From Vogesella alkaliphila (GTDB taxonomy: Bacteria > Pseudomonadota > Gammaproteobacteria > Burkholderiales > Chromobacteriaceae): DNA of 64,000 nt. Position numbers and translations under genes: made by a program. Within the stretch, counting starts at the first letter, position 1. Every line of letters starts with the position of its first letter. The DNA is taken from positions 43,103 through 107,102 of the forward strand of contig NZ_BMYW01000004.1 in the NCBI RefSeq assembly GCF_014652475.1, given 5' to 3'. A model generated the notes under the pieces. That model was not told the origin of the DNA. It saw nothing but the letters and a program-made list of their open reading frames with translations, and ran no database searches. Positions 45,886-54,133 of this stretch are shown here, piece by piece.

Positions 45886-46530
45886 TTATTGCTGGCCGAG
45901 CGGGCAGACCAGCGGCACGAACTGGTTGGACGGTGCGTCCAGCCCCCACAACGTGCCGTCGTTGAGATCGAAATACCAGCCGTCGAGGGCGACTTCGCCG
46001 GCTTTCACCTTGTCGGCCAGCCACGGGTAGGTCAGCAGGTTGTTGAGCGACACCAGGATGCCGGCCTGCTCGCAACGACGCAGGCGGGTGGCCTCGTCCT
46101 CGGCCGCGTGGTGGCGATAGACCAGCTCGCGCGCCGGGGCGGCGATGTCCAGCCAGCGGGTCAGTGCACTGTCCTGGGGCGTGCTGCGCTGCATTAGTGC
46201 ACGAATGCCCCCGCAACCGGCATGGCCCATCACGATGATGCGCGCCACCTGCAGGTTGAGCACCGCGAATTCCAGCGCCGCGGCGACGCTGGCGTGCTGG
46301 TTGTCCGGCGAACAGGGCGGCACCAGGTTGGCGACGTTGCGGATCACGAACATCTCGCCGGGCTGGCTACCCATCAGTGCCGGCGGGTGCACGCGCGAAT
46401 CGCAACAGGCGATCACCAGCGTGACCGGGTGCTGGCCGTGGCGCAGCGCGGCGAACAGGTCGTTATCGGGAGAGAAGTACTGCTGCTGGAAACGGCGGAA
46501 ACCTTCCAGCAGCGGGTCGGCCAGTGGCAT
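45886..46530 (-). CDS. can: Beta-class carbonic anhydrase
   Basis: The enzyme interconverts CO2 and bicarbonate in the cytoplasm. The 214-residue protein has the zinc-ligand motifs ACCDSRV (Cys42, Asp44, Arg46) and GHAGCGG (His and Cys), typical of beta-class enzymes such as E. coli Can. The usual ACSDSR reads ACCDSR here, a tolerated change. The start lies 2 bases from the moaA stop, so the two are co-transcribed, an unusual pairing. CO2 from formate oxidation is a possible link. Confidence 0.94.
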   Translation of the reverse strand: MPLADPLLEGFRRFQQQYFSPDNDLFAALRHGQHPVTLVIACCDSRVHPPALMGSQPGEMFVIRNVANLVPPCSPDNQHASVAAALEFAVLNLQVARIIVMGHAGCGGIRALMQRSTPQDSALTRWLDIAAPARELVYRHHAAEDEATRLRRCEQAGILVSLNNLLTYPWLADKVKAGEVALDGWYFDLNDGTLWGLDAPSNQFVPLVCPLGQQ

Positions 46531-46531
46531 G

Positions 46532-47506
46532 TCAGCCTCCGGTCATCGACATGAAGCGCACGATGCGCGTCGGTTGCTCGAGAAATTCGTGCTTTTCCGG
46601 TTTCAGCTCGATGGCGTCGCGGATGGCGGCCTCCAGCTCGGCGTCGCTACAGCCGGCACGCAGCAGCGGGCGCAGCTCGAAACGTTCTTCCTGACCCAGG
46701 CACATGTACAGCGTGCCATCCACCGACAGTCGCACGCGGTTGCAGCTGGCACAGAAGTGCTGCGAGATCGGGGTGATCAGGCCGAGGGTGAAGCGGCCGT
46801 CCGGCGTGCGCCAGTAGCGGGCCGGGCCGCCGCCCAGCGGCTTGTCCGACGGCAGCAGGCCAAAGCGCGGCTGCAGTTGTGCCAGCAGCTTTTGCAGGTC
46901 GAGGCCGGCGGTGTGCTGGCCGGTGCTGCCCATCGGCATCGCCTCGATCAGGCGCAGGATGAAGCCGTGCTCGATGCAGAACGCGACCATGGCTTCGATG
47001 TCGCCGTCGTTGACGCCCTGCATCGGCACCATGTTGATCTTGATGCTGTCGAAACCGACCTGGCTGGCGCTGGCGAGGCCGGACAGCACCTTGTCCAGGC
47101 AGTCGCTGCCGGTGATGCGGCTGACGCAGTCGTCGCGCAGCGAATCGAGGCTGACATTGATGCGGTTGACGCCGGCGGCGCGCAGTGCCTGCGCCTGAAG
47201 GCTGAGCTGGGTGGCGTTGGTGGTCAGCGACAGGTCGTCGACGCCGTCCAGCGCCGACAGGCTGGCGGCCAGCGCCGGCAGGTTGCGGCGCAGCAGCGGC
47301 TCGCCGCCGGTGAGGCGGAAGCGGCGGGTGCCCAGGCGGCTGAATGCGGCCACCACACGGGTGATCTCGTCGAAGGTCAGCCAGTTGCTCGGTTCCTCAA
47401 AGCCCTTGAAGCCTTTGGGGATGCAATAGGTACAGCGCAGGTCGCAGCGATCGGTGACTGAAATACGCAGGTAGTCGATGGTGCGGCCGAAACGGTCTGA
47501 CAACAT
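46532..47506 (-). CDS. moaA: GTP 3',8-cyclase (radical SAM)
   Basis: MoaA starts molybdopterin synthesis from GTP. The 324-residue protein has the radical-SAM cluster motif CTYCIPKG in RISVTDRCDLRCTYC near residue 20, FRLTGGEPLLRRNLP, the C-terminal cluster FCASCNRVRLSVDGTLYMCLG and a C-terminal Gly-Gly (MTGG) needed for activity. The start at 47506 (MLSDRFGRTIDYLRIS) follows GGAAGGA; an upstream extension of 23 codons has no support. No molybdenum-cofactor riboswitch was recognised in the short leader. Confidence 0.96.
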   Translation of the reverse strand: MLSDRFGRTIDYLRISVTDRCDLRCTYCIPKGFKGFEEPSNWLTFDEITRVVAAFSRLGTRRFRLTGGEPLLRRNLPALAASLSALDGVDDLSLTTNATQLSLQAQALRAAGVNRINVSLDSLRDDCVSRITGSDCLDKVLSGLASASQVGFDSIKINMVPMQGVNDGDIEAMVAFCIEHGFILRLIEAMPMGSTGQHTAGLDLQKLLAQLQPRFGLLPSDKPLGGGPARYWRTPDGRFTLGLITPISQHFCASCNRVRLSVDGTLYMCLGQEERFELRPLLRAGCSDAELEAAIRDAIELKPEKHEFLEQPTRIVRFMSMTGG

Positions 47507-47610
47507 GCGGCGTCCTTCCGTTAAATGGGGGGTATGTCTCATTCTACTCACTAGCAAACAGCCTGCCAGCCACACAAAGCATTATCGCGGCTAGACCGTA
47601 AGAACTAGGA

Positions 47611-47642
47611 GGCGCCCTGACACTTGGTCGTGGCAGGGCGCC
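47611..47642 (-). terminator. Possible terminator after fdhE
   Basis: GGCGCCCTG / CAGGGCGCC with inner CAC / GTG pairing forms a strong stem, but only scattered T follow on the minus strand. Confidence 0.45.
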
Positions 47643-47682
47643 GCAGCTTACAGCGCGTGGTGAAACGGCGTGCTTGCCGGGC

Positions 47683-48552
47683 TCAGTCCTGGGCCGGCAG
47701 GAAGTAGGGATTGAAGCCGATGCGGCCGTAGCCGGCGTCGCCGGCGAGCAGGTCCAGCGCCAGCGACGCCACGTCGTCGGCAAAGGCGTCGGCGTTGCCA
47801 TCCTGCAGGCGCGACACCACCTTCAGCGCGCCGTGACAACTGTCGCAGCACTCCAGCTCCTGCGTGCCGCGATGGGCGTGCGGCTGCTTGCGGTCCGGCT
47901 GCGGCGCGGCGGCGTCACGGCTGGCGAGGCTGCGGTACTGCAGCTGGCGGGTGTTGCCGCAGGCGACGCACTTGACGCGGCTGACGTGCCATTCGCTGGC
48001 GCACAGCGAACAGCAGACATGGCGCACGGCGTGGCCGCTGTCGCCACGGCGCAGCACGGACGCCACCGGCAGGCCGCCGCAGGCCGGGCAGCATGCAGAC
48101 TCGCCGGTCGGCAGCGCGGCGACATCCTGCTGCCGCACGACGATGGTGGCCTGTACCTGCAGGGCGGCGCCGAGCAAGGGCCAGGCGGCGGCCAGCGGGC
48201 TGTGCGCGTCGTACCGGCCGTGGCGCAGCGCGTCGGCCAGCGCCTGCAGCACGGCATCGTCCAGCGCCAGCAGGCACAGCAGCGCACCGTGGCTGTCCGG
48301 CGGCAGCTCGACGTCGAGGTGGCGCTGCAGCAGCGTCAGCAACTGGCGCAGGCTGGCACTGTCGGCCACCGCGTGCTCCACCCGGGTGGCCAGGCAGGCG
48401 TGCTGGGCGCGCGCCAGCGCGGCACAGAACAGCAGGAAGTCACGCATCGGGTGGTCTGCGGCCAACGTTGTCAGGCGCTCGGCGCGGCGGCTGAACACGG
48501 TCATGCCGGCCAGGCGCAGCGTCGGGCCGGCAGTATCAAGAAACTGGGTCAT
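47683..48552 (-). CDS. fdhE: Formate dehydrogenase accessory protein FdhE
   Basis: FdhE is a cytoplasmic rubredoxin-like protein needed to make active respiratory formate dehydrogenase. The 289-residue protein carries the cysteine pairs expected for iron binding: CPACGG, CSLCASEWH, CVACGN and CDSCHG. C-terminal GYGRIGFNPYFLPAQ resembles the family end (G..R...NP.F). Its start overlaps fdhD by 17 bases. A variant DUS-like repeat (TGCGGCCAACGTTG, 48457-48470) is read TLAA. Confidence 0.92.
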   Translation of the reverse strand: MTQFLDTAGPTLRLAGMTVFSRRAERLTTLAADHPMRDFLLFCAALARAQHACLATRVEHAVADSASLRQLLTLLQRHLDVELPPDSHGALLCLLALDDAVLQALADALRHGRYDAHSPLAAAWPLLGAALQVQATIVVRQQDVAALPTGESACCPACGGLPVASVLRRGDSGHAVRHVCCSLCASEWHVSRVKCVACGNTRQLQYRSLASRDAAAPQPDRKQPHAHRGTQELECCDSCHGALKVVSRLQDGNADAFADDVASLALDLLAGDAGYGRIGFNPYFLPAQD

Positions 48553-49405
48553 GGTGGGGTCTCGTCAATTCGGGGCAGATCAGGCGCGGCAGCTGGCTGT
48601 AGGCCACCAGCCGCCCGGGGCGGGCAAAGCCGGCCAGCAGCAGGCCGCAGGATTCGGCCAGCGTCACGGCGTAGGCGGTCGGTGCCGATACCGCCACCAG
48701 CGCGGCGATGCCGGCGCTGGCGGTCTTTTGCACCATTTCGTAGCTGGCGCGGCTGGAAACCAGCACGAAGCCGTCGCCTGTGTCGATCCGCTGCCGGCGC
48801 AGCGCGCCGATCAGCTTGTCCAGCGCGTTGTGGCGGCCGACGTCCTCGCGCGCCAGCAGGATGTCGCCGTCGGCACTGCAGAAGGCGGCGCCGTGGGCGG
48901 CCCCGGTGGCGTGGTGCCACGGCTGCCAGTGCGGCAGCTCCGCCACCGCGCGGGCGACCGCGGCGGCGCGCAAGGTTGGCCGCAGCGATAGCGGCGCGAT
49001 GCTCTGCGCCACCGCGTCCAGGCTGTCGACGCCACAGAGGCCGCAGCCGGTACGGCCGGCCATGCTGCGCCGGCGCTGCTTCAGCGCGGCAAAGCGGGCG
49101 CTGGCGATCTCCAGCCGCAGCTCGACACCGTGCTCGCCGGCGACGATCTCGCAGTCGTACAGCTCGCCGGGGGCGTGCAGGATGTGCTCGCTCAGCGAAA
49201 AGCCGAGCGCGAAGTCGGCCAGGTCGCAGGGCGTGGCCAGCAGCACCGCGTGCGACACGCCGTTGTACACCATCGCCACCGGCACTTCCTCGATCAGCTG
49301 GTCCTCGGCAAGGTTGGCCGCAGTCCCTGCCAGCCGCAGCACCGGCAGGTGGCGGCTGGCCGGCAGCGCGTCGATCGCCTGCGGCAACGGGCAGTGGCCG
49401 CTCAT
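48536..49405 (-). CDS. fdhD: Formate dehydrogenase sulfurtransferase FdhD
   Basis: FdhD passes sulfur from IscS to the bis-MGD cofactor before it enters formate dehydrogenase. The 289-residue protein has VPVAMVYNGVSHAVLLATPCDLADFALGFSLSE, the essential cysteine pair in RTGCGLCGVDSLD, and DGDILLAREDVGRHNALDKLIG, all typical of Fdh[11 protein letters not shown] at 49405 was taken as the start; it overlaps fdoI by 4 bases. Two exact DUS-like repeats fall in it, read RPTL and AANL in antisense. Confidence 0.95.
   Translation of the reverse strand: MSGHCPLPQAIDALPASRHLPVLRLAGTAANLAEDQLIEEVPVAMVYNGVSHAVLLATPCDLADFALGFSLSEHILHAPGELYDCEIVAGEHGVELRLEIASARFAALKQRRRSMAGRTGCGLCGVDSLDAVAQSIAPLSLRPTLRAAAVARAVAELPHWQPWHHATGAAHGAAFCSADGDILLAREDVGRHNALDKLIGALRRQRIDTGDGFVLVSSRASYEMVQKTASAGIAALVAVSAPTAYAVTLAESCGLLLAGFARPGRLVAYSQLPRLICPELTRPHHDPVS
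48972..48984 (+). repeat. DUS-like 13-mer inside fdhD (first)
   Basis: Exact, antisense, read RPTL. Confidence 0.8.
49310..49322 (+). repeat. DUS-like 13-mer inside fdhD (second)
   Basis: Exact, antisense, read AANL, 325 bases from the first copy in the same gene. Confidence 0.8.
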
Positions 49406-50022
49406 TTCTGTTTGCCCGTCACTTCGCGGTACCAGCGCGGGTGGTGCTTCTTGGCCCAGGCGTGGGTAACCACGCCTTCCACCATTGCGCGGATAGTGCC
49501 TTTCACCCAGAACGCGGCGTACACGTGCACGATGATGCTGGCGATCAGCGCGATGGCGGCGCAGGCGTGCGCCAACAGCGCGACGCGGATCAGCGGAATC
49601 GGCAAGTGGATGGCGAAGTAGGGGCGCCAGGCGATGACGCCGGACGCCAGCAGCACCAGCATGCAGGCGCACATCATCCAGAACATGCCTTTCTGGCCAC
49701 CGTTGTACTTGCCGGTGTCGCCGACCTCGTGGCCCTGCATCACCGTTTTCACCGACTTCATCCACTGGATGTCGTCACGCGTCAGCAGGTTGTGGTGCCA
49801 GTAGCGGAAGAACTGCCGCGCAAAGGCGACGAACATCAGCACGCCGACAAAGGGGTGGATGATGCGCGCCAGCTGCGGCGTGCCGAACACGCCGGTGAGC
49901 CAGAAGAAGGCCGGGTAGAAAAACGCCAGCCCGGACAGCGCCAGCAGGATGAAGCAGACGGCGACCACCCAGTGGTTGATGCGTTCCGGGGCCGAGTAGC
50001 GCTGGATCAGTTGCGGTTTCAT
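49402..50022 (-). CDS. fdoI: Formate dehydrogenase, cytochrome b556 (gamma) subunit
   Basis: FdoI anchors the enzyme in the inner membrane and passes electrons to quinone. The 206-residue protein has four membrane helices: [65 protein letters not shown] and [24 protein letters not shown]. Heme-ligand histidines lie in RINHW, RIIHP and the last helix. GAGGACAAGGC precedes the start at 50022, and its start overlaps the fdoH stop by 4 bases. Confidence 0.95.
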   Translation of the reverse strand: MKPQLIQRYSAPERINHWVVAVCFILLALSGLAFFYPAFFWLTGVFGTPQLARIIHPFVGVLMFVAFARQFFRYWHHNLLTRDDIQWMKSVKTVMQGHEVGDTGKYNGGQKGMFWMMCACMLVLLASGVIAWRPYFAIHLPIPLIRVALLAHACAAIALIASIIVHVYAAFWVKGTIRAMVEGVVTHAWAKKHHPRWYREVTGKQK

Positions 50023-50930
50023 GCCTTGTCCTCCTCTTTCTCCTTGCGGCCAACGTTGGCCGCAGCCTGGCTGTCGTCCTCGTCGTCGGCGCGGTTGGGG
50101 CCGACGGTGATGTAGTGGAAGAAGCCGAACAGGCCGGCGGCGGCGATGCCGATGGTGGCCAGCGGCTTGAGCCAGCCTTTCCACAGCTGCACGGTGGGGC
50201 TGATCTGCGGGTCTTTCGGCAGCCCGGAGTACTGCTCCGGCTTGTCGGCGTGGTGCAGCACGTACATCACGTGGGTGCCGCCGACGCCCTGCGGGTCGTA
50301 CAGGCCGGCGTTGTCATAGCCGCGGGTTTTCAGGTCGCTCACGCGCTGCTCCGCCACCACCTTCATGTCCTCCTTGGAGCCGAACTGGATGGCGCCGGTG
50401 GGACAGGTCTTGACGCAGGCCGGCTCCTGGCCCACCGCCACGCGGTCGGAGCACAGTGTGCACTTGTAGGCCTTGTTGTCCTTCTGGCTGATGCGCGGCA
50501 CGTTGAACGGGCAGCCGGACACGCAGTAGCCGCAGCCGATGCAGTTTTCCTGGTGGAAATCGACGATGCCGTTGCTGTACTGGATGATGGCGCCCGGCGA
50601 CGGACAGGCCTTCAGGCAGCCGGGGTCGGCGCAGTGCATGCAGCCGTCCTTGCGGATCAGCCACTCCAGCTTGCCGTTGCTCTCTTCCTCGGCGAAGCGC
50701 ATCACCGTCCACGCGTCGGCGGAAAGGTCGGTCGGGTTGTCGTAGACGCCGATGTTGTGGCCGACTTCCTCGCGGATGTCGTTCCACTCCGAGCACGCCA
50801 CCTGGCAGGCCTTGCAGCCGATACAGGTGGATACGTCGATCAGCTTGGCGATCTCGATGGTCTTGCGCGCTTGCGGGCTGGCCGTGGGGCTGGCGGAGCG
50901 GCGGGTAATGTCCAGGGATTGCAATGCCAT
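50019..50930 (-). CDS. fdoH: Formate dehydrogenase, iron-sulfur (beta) subunit
   Basis: FdoH holds four [4Fe-4S] clusters linking FdoG and FdoI. The 303-residue protein has [50 protein letters not shown] and [24 protein letters not shown], and one C-terminal membrane helix ([18 protein letters not shown]). The charged tail [15 protein letters not shown] is encoded across a self-complementary DUS-like pair (50045-50065), read AANVGR. It overlaps fdoI and lies 12 bases after fdoG. Confidence 0.96.
   Translation of the reverse strand: MALQSLDITRRSASPTASPQARKTIEIAKLIDVSTCIGCKACQVACSEWNDIREEVGHNIGVYDNPTDLSADAWTVMRFAEEESNGKLEWLIRKDGCMHCADPGCLKACPSPGAIIQYSNGIVDFHQENCIGCGYCVSGCPFNVPRISQKDNKAYKCTLCSDRVAVGQEPACVKTCPTGAIQFGSKEDMKVVAEQRVSDLKTRGYDNAGLYDPQGVGGTHVMYVLHHADKPEQYSGLPKDPQISPTVQLWKGWLKPLATIGIAAAGLFGFFHYITVGPNRADDEDDSQAAANVGRKEKEEDKA
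50045..50065. repeat. Overlapping palindromic pair of DUS-like variants inside fdoH
   Basis: Two ACGTTGGCCGCA units in opposite orientation share their central ACGT, giving a 20-bp perfect palindrome, TGCGGCCAACGTTGGCCGCA, within the coding region for the FdoH tail. Confidence 0.7.
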
Positions 50931-50942
50931 GTCCGGCGCTCC

Positions 50943-53900
50943 TTATGCTTTTTCCAGATTGACGAGGAAAGACTTGTACTCCGGGGTCTGCGTGTTGCAG
51001 TCGCCGACCGCCGGTGGCAGCGCATTGGTGAGGTAACCCTTCTGCGCCACACCCTCCCAGCCCCAGTGCAGCGGGATGCCGATCTGGTGCACGGTCTGGC
51101 CGTTGACCTTCAGCGCCATCAGCCGCTTGGTGACCACCGCCTTGGCCTTGATGAAGCCACGCTTGGAGCTGACCTTCACCGTGTCGCCCTGGACGATGCC
51201 TTTTTCGCGCGCCAGCGCCTCGCCGATCTCGACGAACTGCTCCGGCTGCGCGATGGCGTTGAGCAGTACCGACTTGGTCCAGAACTGGAAGTGTTCGGTC
51301 AGACGATAGGTGGTGCCCACGTACGGGTAGTCGTGATGGGTGCCCAGGCGTTCGCGGTCGGTCTTGAAGATGCGCACCGCCGGGCTGCTGACCACTTTCG
51401 GGTGCAGCGGGTTGGTGCCGATCGGGCTTTCCATCGGCTCGTAGTGCTCGGGGAAGGGGCCGTCGGCCAGCTTGTCGGTGCAGAACAGCCGCGCCACGCC
51501 TTCCGGGTTCATGATGAACGGGTTCATGCCACTATCCGGGCCGGCGTCAGCCTTGAAGTCGGGGATGTCGGCGCCGGCCCATTTTTCGCCGTTCCAGCCG
51601 ATCAGCTTGCGCTTGGCGTCCCACGGCTGGCCGGCCGGGTCGCAGCTGGCGCGGTTGTACAGGATGCGGCGGTTGGCCGGCCACGCCCAGGCCCAGCCGG
51701 GGGTGTTGCCAAGGCCGGTGTCGCTGTTGTCGCGGCGTGCCATCTGGTTGCCGGCCTGCGTCCAGCAGCCGGCAAAGATCCAGCAGGCACTCGCGGTGCT
51801 GCCGTCGTCTTGCAGCGCGGCAAAGCCGGGGATCTGCTCGCCTTTCCTGGCCAGGAATTTCCCCGGCTCTTTCGGGTCCGGCAGGTCGGCCAGTGCCTTG
51901 CCGTTCATTTCCTTGGCTAGTTCCTCCGGCGACGGTGCCGCCGGGTCGCGGTAGTTCCACGCCACGTTGAGGATAGGCTCCGCCACCTTGCCGCCTTCCT
52001 TGCGGTACAGCTCGCGCAGCGCGGTGAACAGCTCGCCGATGATCTCGTTGTCACCCTTGGCCTCGCCCGGCGCGTCGGCGCCTTTCCAGTGCCACTGCAG
52101 CCAGCGGCTGGAGTTGACGATGGCGCCGTCTTCCTCGGCAAAGCAGGTGGACGGCAGGCGGAACACCTCGGTCTGGATCCTGGCCGGATCGACGTCGTGG
52201 CTGTCGCCGTGGTTCTGCCAGAAGGTGGAGGTCTCGGTGGCGATCGGGTCGATGATCACCATGTATTTCAGCTTGGAGAAGGCCGCGGTGACCTTATTGG
52301 CGTCGGGGAAGGACGCCAGCGGGTTGAAGCCCTGCACGATAAAGCCGTTCATCTTGCCCTGGTGCATCAGCTCGACGATGTGCAGCACGTCGTACAGCTT
52401 GTCCCACTTCGGCAGCCAGTGGTAACCCCAGTCGTTGTCCTGGCGCGCGTTGTCGCCCCACAGCCACTTCATCAGGCTGACGAAGAACTTCGGCGTGTTG
52501 CCCCAGTAGTTCATCTGCCCAGGCTGCAGCGGCTTGGGCGTGGTCTTGGCGAGATAGCTGGCGAAGTCGGGGTGGTCCTTCTCGTTGGGCAGCGTCAGGT
52601 AGCCGGGCAGGCTGGTCGACAGCAGGCCGAGGTCGGACAGGCCCTGGATGTTGGAGTGGCCACGCAGTGCGTTCACGCCGCCGCCGGGCATGCCCATATT
52701 GCCCAGCAGCAGCTGGATGATCGCCATGGTGCGGATGTTCTGCGCGCCGACGGTGTGCTGCGTCCAGCCCAGCGCGTACAGGATGGTGCCGACCTTGTCC
52801 GGACGCGCGGTCTCGCCCAGCTGTTTACAGACTTCGAGGAAGCCCTCCACCGGCGTGCCGCACAGGTTAGTGACCACTTCCGGCGTGTAGCGGGCGAAGT
52901 GCGCCTTCATCAGCTGCCACACGCAGCGCGGGTGTTGCAACGTCGGGTCGGTTCTGGCGTTGCCGGCCTCGTCCAGCGCGTAAGTCCAGCTCGTGCGGTC
53001 GTACTTGCCCTTGGCCTCGTCGTAGCCGCTGAACAGGCCGTCCTCGAAGGCAAAGCCGTCGCCGACGATGAAGCTGGCGTTGGTGTAGGCCTTCACGTAG
53101 TCCCAGTGGACCTTGTCGTTGGCGATCAGCCAGTTGATGACACCGCCCAGGAAGGGGATGTCGGCGCCGGCGCGGATCGGCAGGTAGAGGTCGGACACCG
53201 CAGCGGTGCGGTTGTAGCGCGGATCGACCACGATCAGCTTGGTGCCGCGCGTCTTCTTGGCCTCGATCGCCCACTTGAAGCCGACCGGGTGCGCCTCGGC
53301 GGCGTTGCCGCCCATCACCAGGATGAAGTCGGCGTTCTTGATGTCGACCCAGCTGTTGGTCATCGCGCCGCGGCCGAAGGTGGACGCCAGCGCCGACACT
53401 GTCGGCCCGTGACAGACGCGCGCCTGCGCGTCGGTGGCGATGATGCCGAGGCTGCGCAGGAATTTCTGGGTGATGATGCCGGTCTCGTTGGAGCCGGCGG
53501 AGGCGGTCAGCATCGCGGTGGTCAGCCAGCGGTTGACCGGCACGCCGTCGGCGTTGTTCGCGACGATATTGGCGTCGCGGTCGGCCTTCATGTGGCGGGC
53601 GATGCGGTGGATGGCGTCGTGCCAGCCGATGCGTTTCCACTCGCTGCTGCCGGCCTCGCGCACTTCCGGGTATTGCAGCCGTTTCGGGCTATGGATGAAG
53701 TCGAGCAGGCCGGCGCCTTTCGGGCACAGCGAGCCGCGGCTGACCGGGTGATCCGGATCGCCCTCGATGTGGAAGATCTCCGACCTGGCGTTCCTGGCGC
53801 CATCGCCGAGGCTGTACAGGATCACGCCGCAGCCGACCGAACAGTAAGTACAGGTGTTGCGCGTCTCCCTGGCGCCCATCAGCTTGTACTGGCGCACCTC

Positions 53901-53999
53901 GGCCAGCGCCTGGCTGGGGCTGAAGCCCATGCCCACCAGGCTGGCGGTGCCGATCTGCGCCGCGCTCAGTTTGAAGAACTGCCGCCGGTTCACTTCCAT
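50943..53999 (-). CDS. fdoG: Formate dehydrogenase, molybdopterin (alpha) subunit, Cys-containing
   Basis: FdoG oxidises formate to CO2 in the periplasm. The 1018-residue protein has a Tat signal (RRQFFK at residues 5-10 followed by a hydrophobic stretch to about ALA33), the [4Fe-4S] ligands CTYCSVGC (Cys50, 53, 57) and Cys92, and molybdopterin motifs HGPTVSALASTFGRGAMTNSW and GWTQHTVGAQNIRTMAIIQLLLGNMGMPGGGVNALRGHSNIQG. Cys196 (ARVCHG) stands where E. coli FdoG/FdnG has selenocysteine, so no Sec recoding is needed. The start is 53999 (MEVNRRQFFK) or one codon earlier; GGAG fits 53999 better. A sigma54-type promoter lies upstream. Confidence 0.96.
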   Translation of the reverse strand: MEVNRRQFFKLSAAQIGTASLVGMGFSPSQALAEVRQYKLMGARETRNTCTYCSVGCGVILYSLGDGARNARSEIFHIEGDPDHPVSRGSLCPKGAGLLDFIHSPKRLQYPEVREAGSSEWKRIGWHDAIHRIARHMKADRDANIVANNADGVPVNRWLTTAMLTASAGSNETGIITQKFLRSLGIIATDAQARVCHGPTVSALASTFGRGAMTNSWVDIKNADFILVMGGNAAEAHPVGFKWAIEAKKTRGTKLIVVDPRYNRTAAVSDLYLPIRAGADIPFLGGVINWLIANDKVHWDYVKAYTNASFIVGDGFAFEDGLFSGYDEAKGKYDRTSWTYALDEAGNARTDPTLQHPRCVWQLMKAHFARYTPEVVTNLCGTPVEGFLEVCKQLGETARPDKVGTILYALGWTQHTVGAQNIRTMAIIQLLLGNMGMPGGGVNALRGHSNIQGLSDLGLLSTSLPGYLTLPNEKDHPDFASYLAKTTPKPLQPGQMNYWGNTPKFFVSLMKWLWGDNARQDNDWGYHWLPKWDKLYDVLHIVELMHQGKMNGFIVQGFNPLASFPDANKVTAAFSKLKYMVIIDPIATETSTFWQNHGDSHDVDPARIQTEVFRLPSTCFAEEDGAIVNSSRWLQWHWKGADAPGEAKGDNEIIGELFTALRELYRKEGGKVAEPILNVAWNYRDPAAPSPEELAKEMNGKALADLPDPKEPGKFLARKGEQIPGFAALQDDGSTASACWIFAGCWTQAGNQMARRDNSDTGLGNTPGWAWAWPANRRILYNRASCDPAGQPWDAKRKLIGWNGEKWAGADIPDFKADAGPDSGMNPFIMNPEGVARLFCTDKLADGPFPEHYEPMESPIGTNPLHPKVVSSPAVRIFKTDRERLGTHHDYPYVGTTYRLTEHFQFWTKSVLLNAIAQPEQFVEIGEALAREKGIVQGDTVKVSSKRGFIKAKAVVTKRLMALKVNGQTVHQIGIPLHWGWEGVAQKGYLTNALPPAVGDCNTQTPEYKSFLVNLEKA

Positions 54000-54067
54000 C
54001 ATGGCTCTCCTCTTGTTTTTGGGTTGTCGCGTTTGACGCGGGCGAGCCCGCGCAATAGCCTTGGCAT

Positions 54068-54083
54068 AGCATTTGCCGTGCCC
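54068..54083 (-). promoter_or_regulatory. Sigma54-type promoter of the fdoGHI operon
   Basis: On the minus strand GGGCACG-GCAA-ATGCT matches TGGCACG-N4-TTGCW with correct spacing and both invariant dinucleotides (-24 GG, -12 GC). It points at fdoG, about 69 bases before the start codon. Confidence 0.65.
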
Positions 54084-54133
54084 GTGGTAGGGTTTTTGCC
54101 AATATCCAGCACAAACAGGCACTTGCGTCATGA

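Noticed and set aside
47507..47570. Molybdenum-cofactor riboswitch before moaA
   Set aside because: The leader is short and I see no conserved multi-stem structure in it.
53400..53450. Selenocysteine TGA in fdoG
   Set aside because: The codon is TGC (Cys); the frame is open without recoding.
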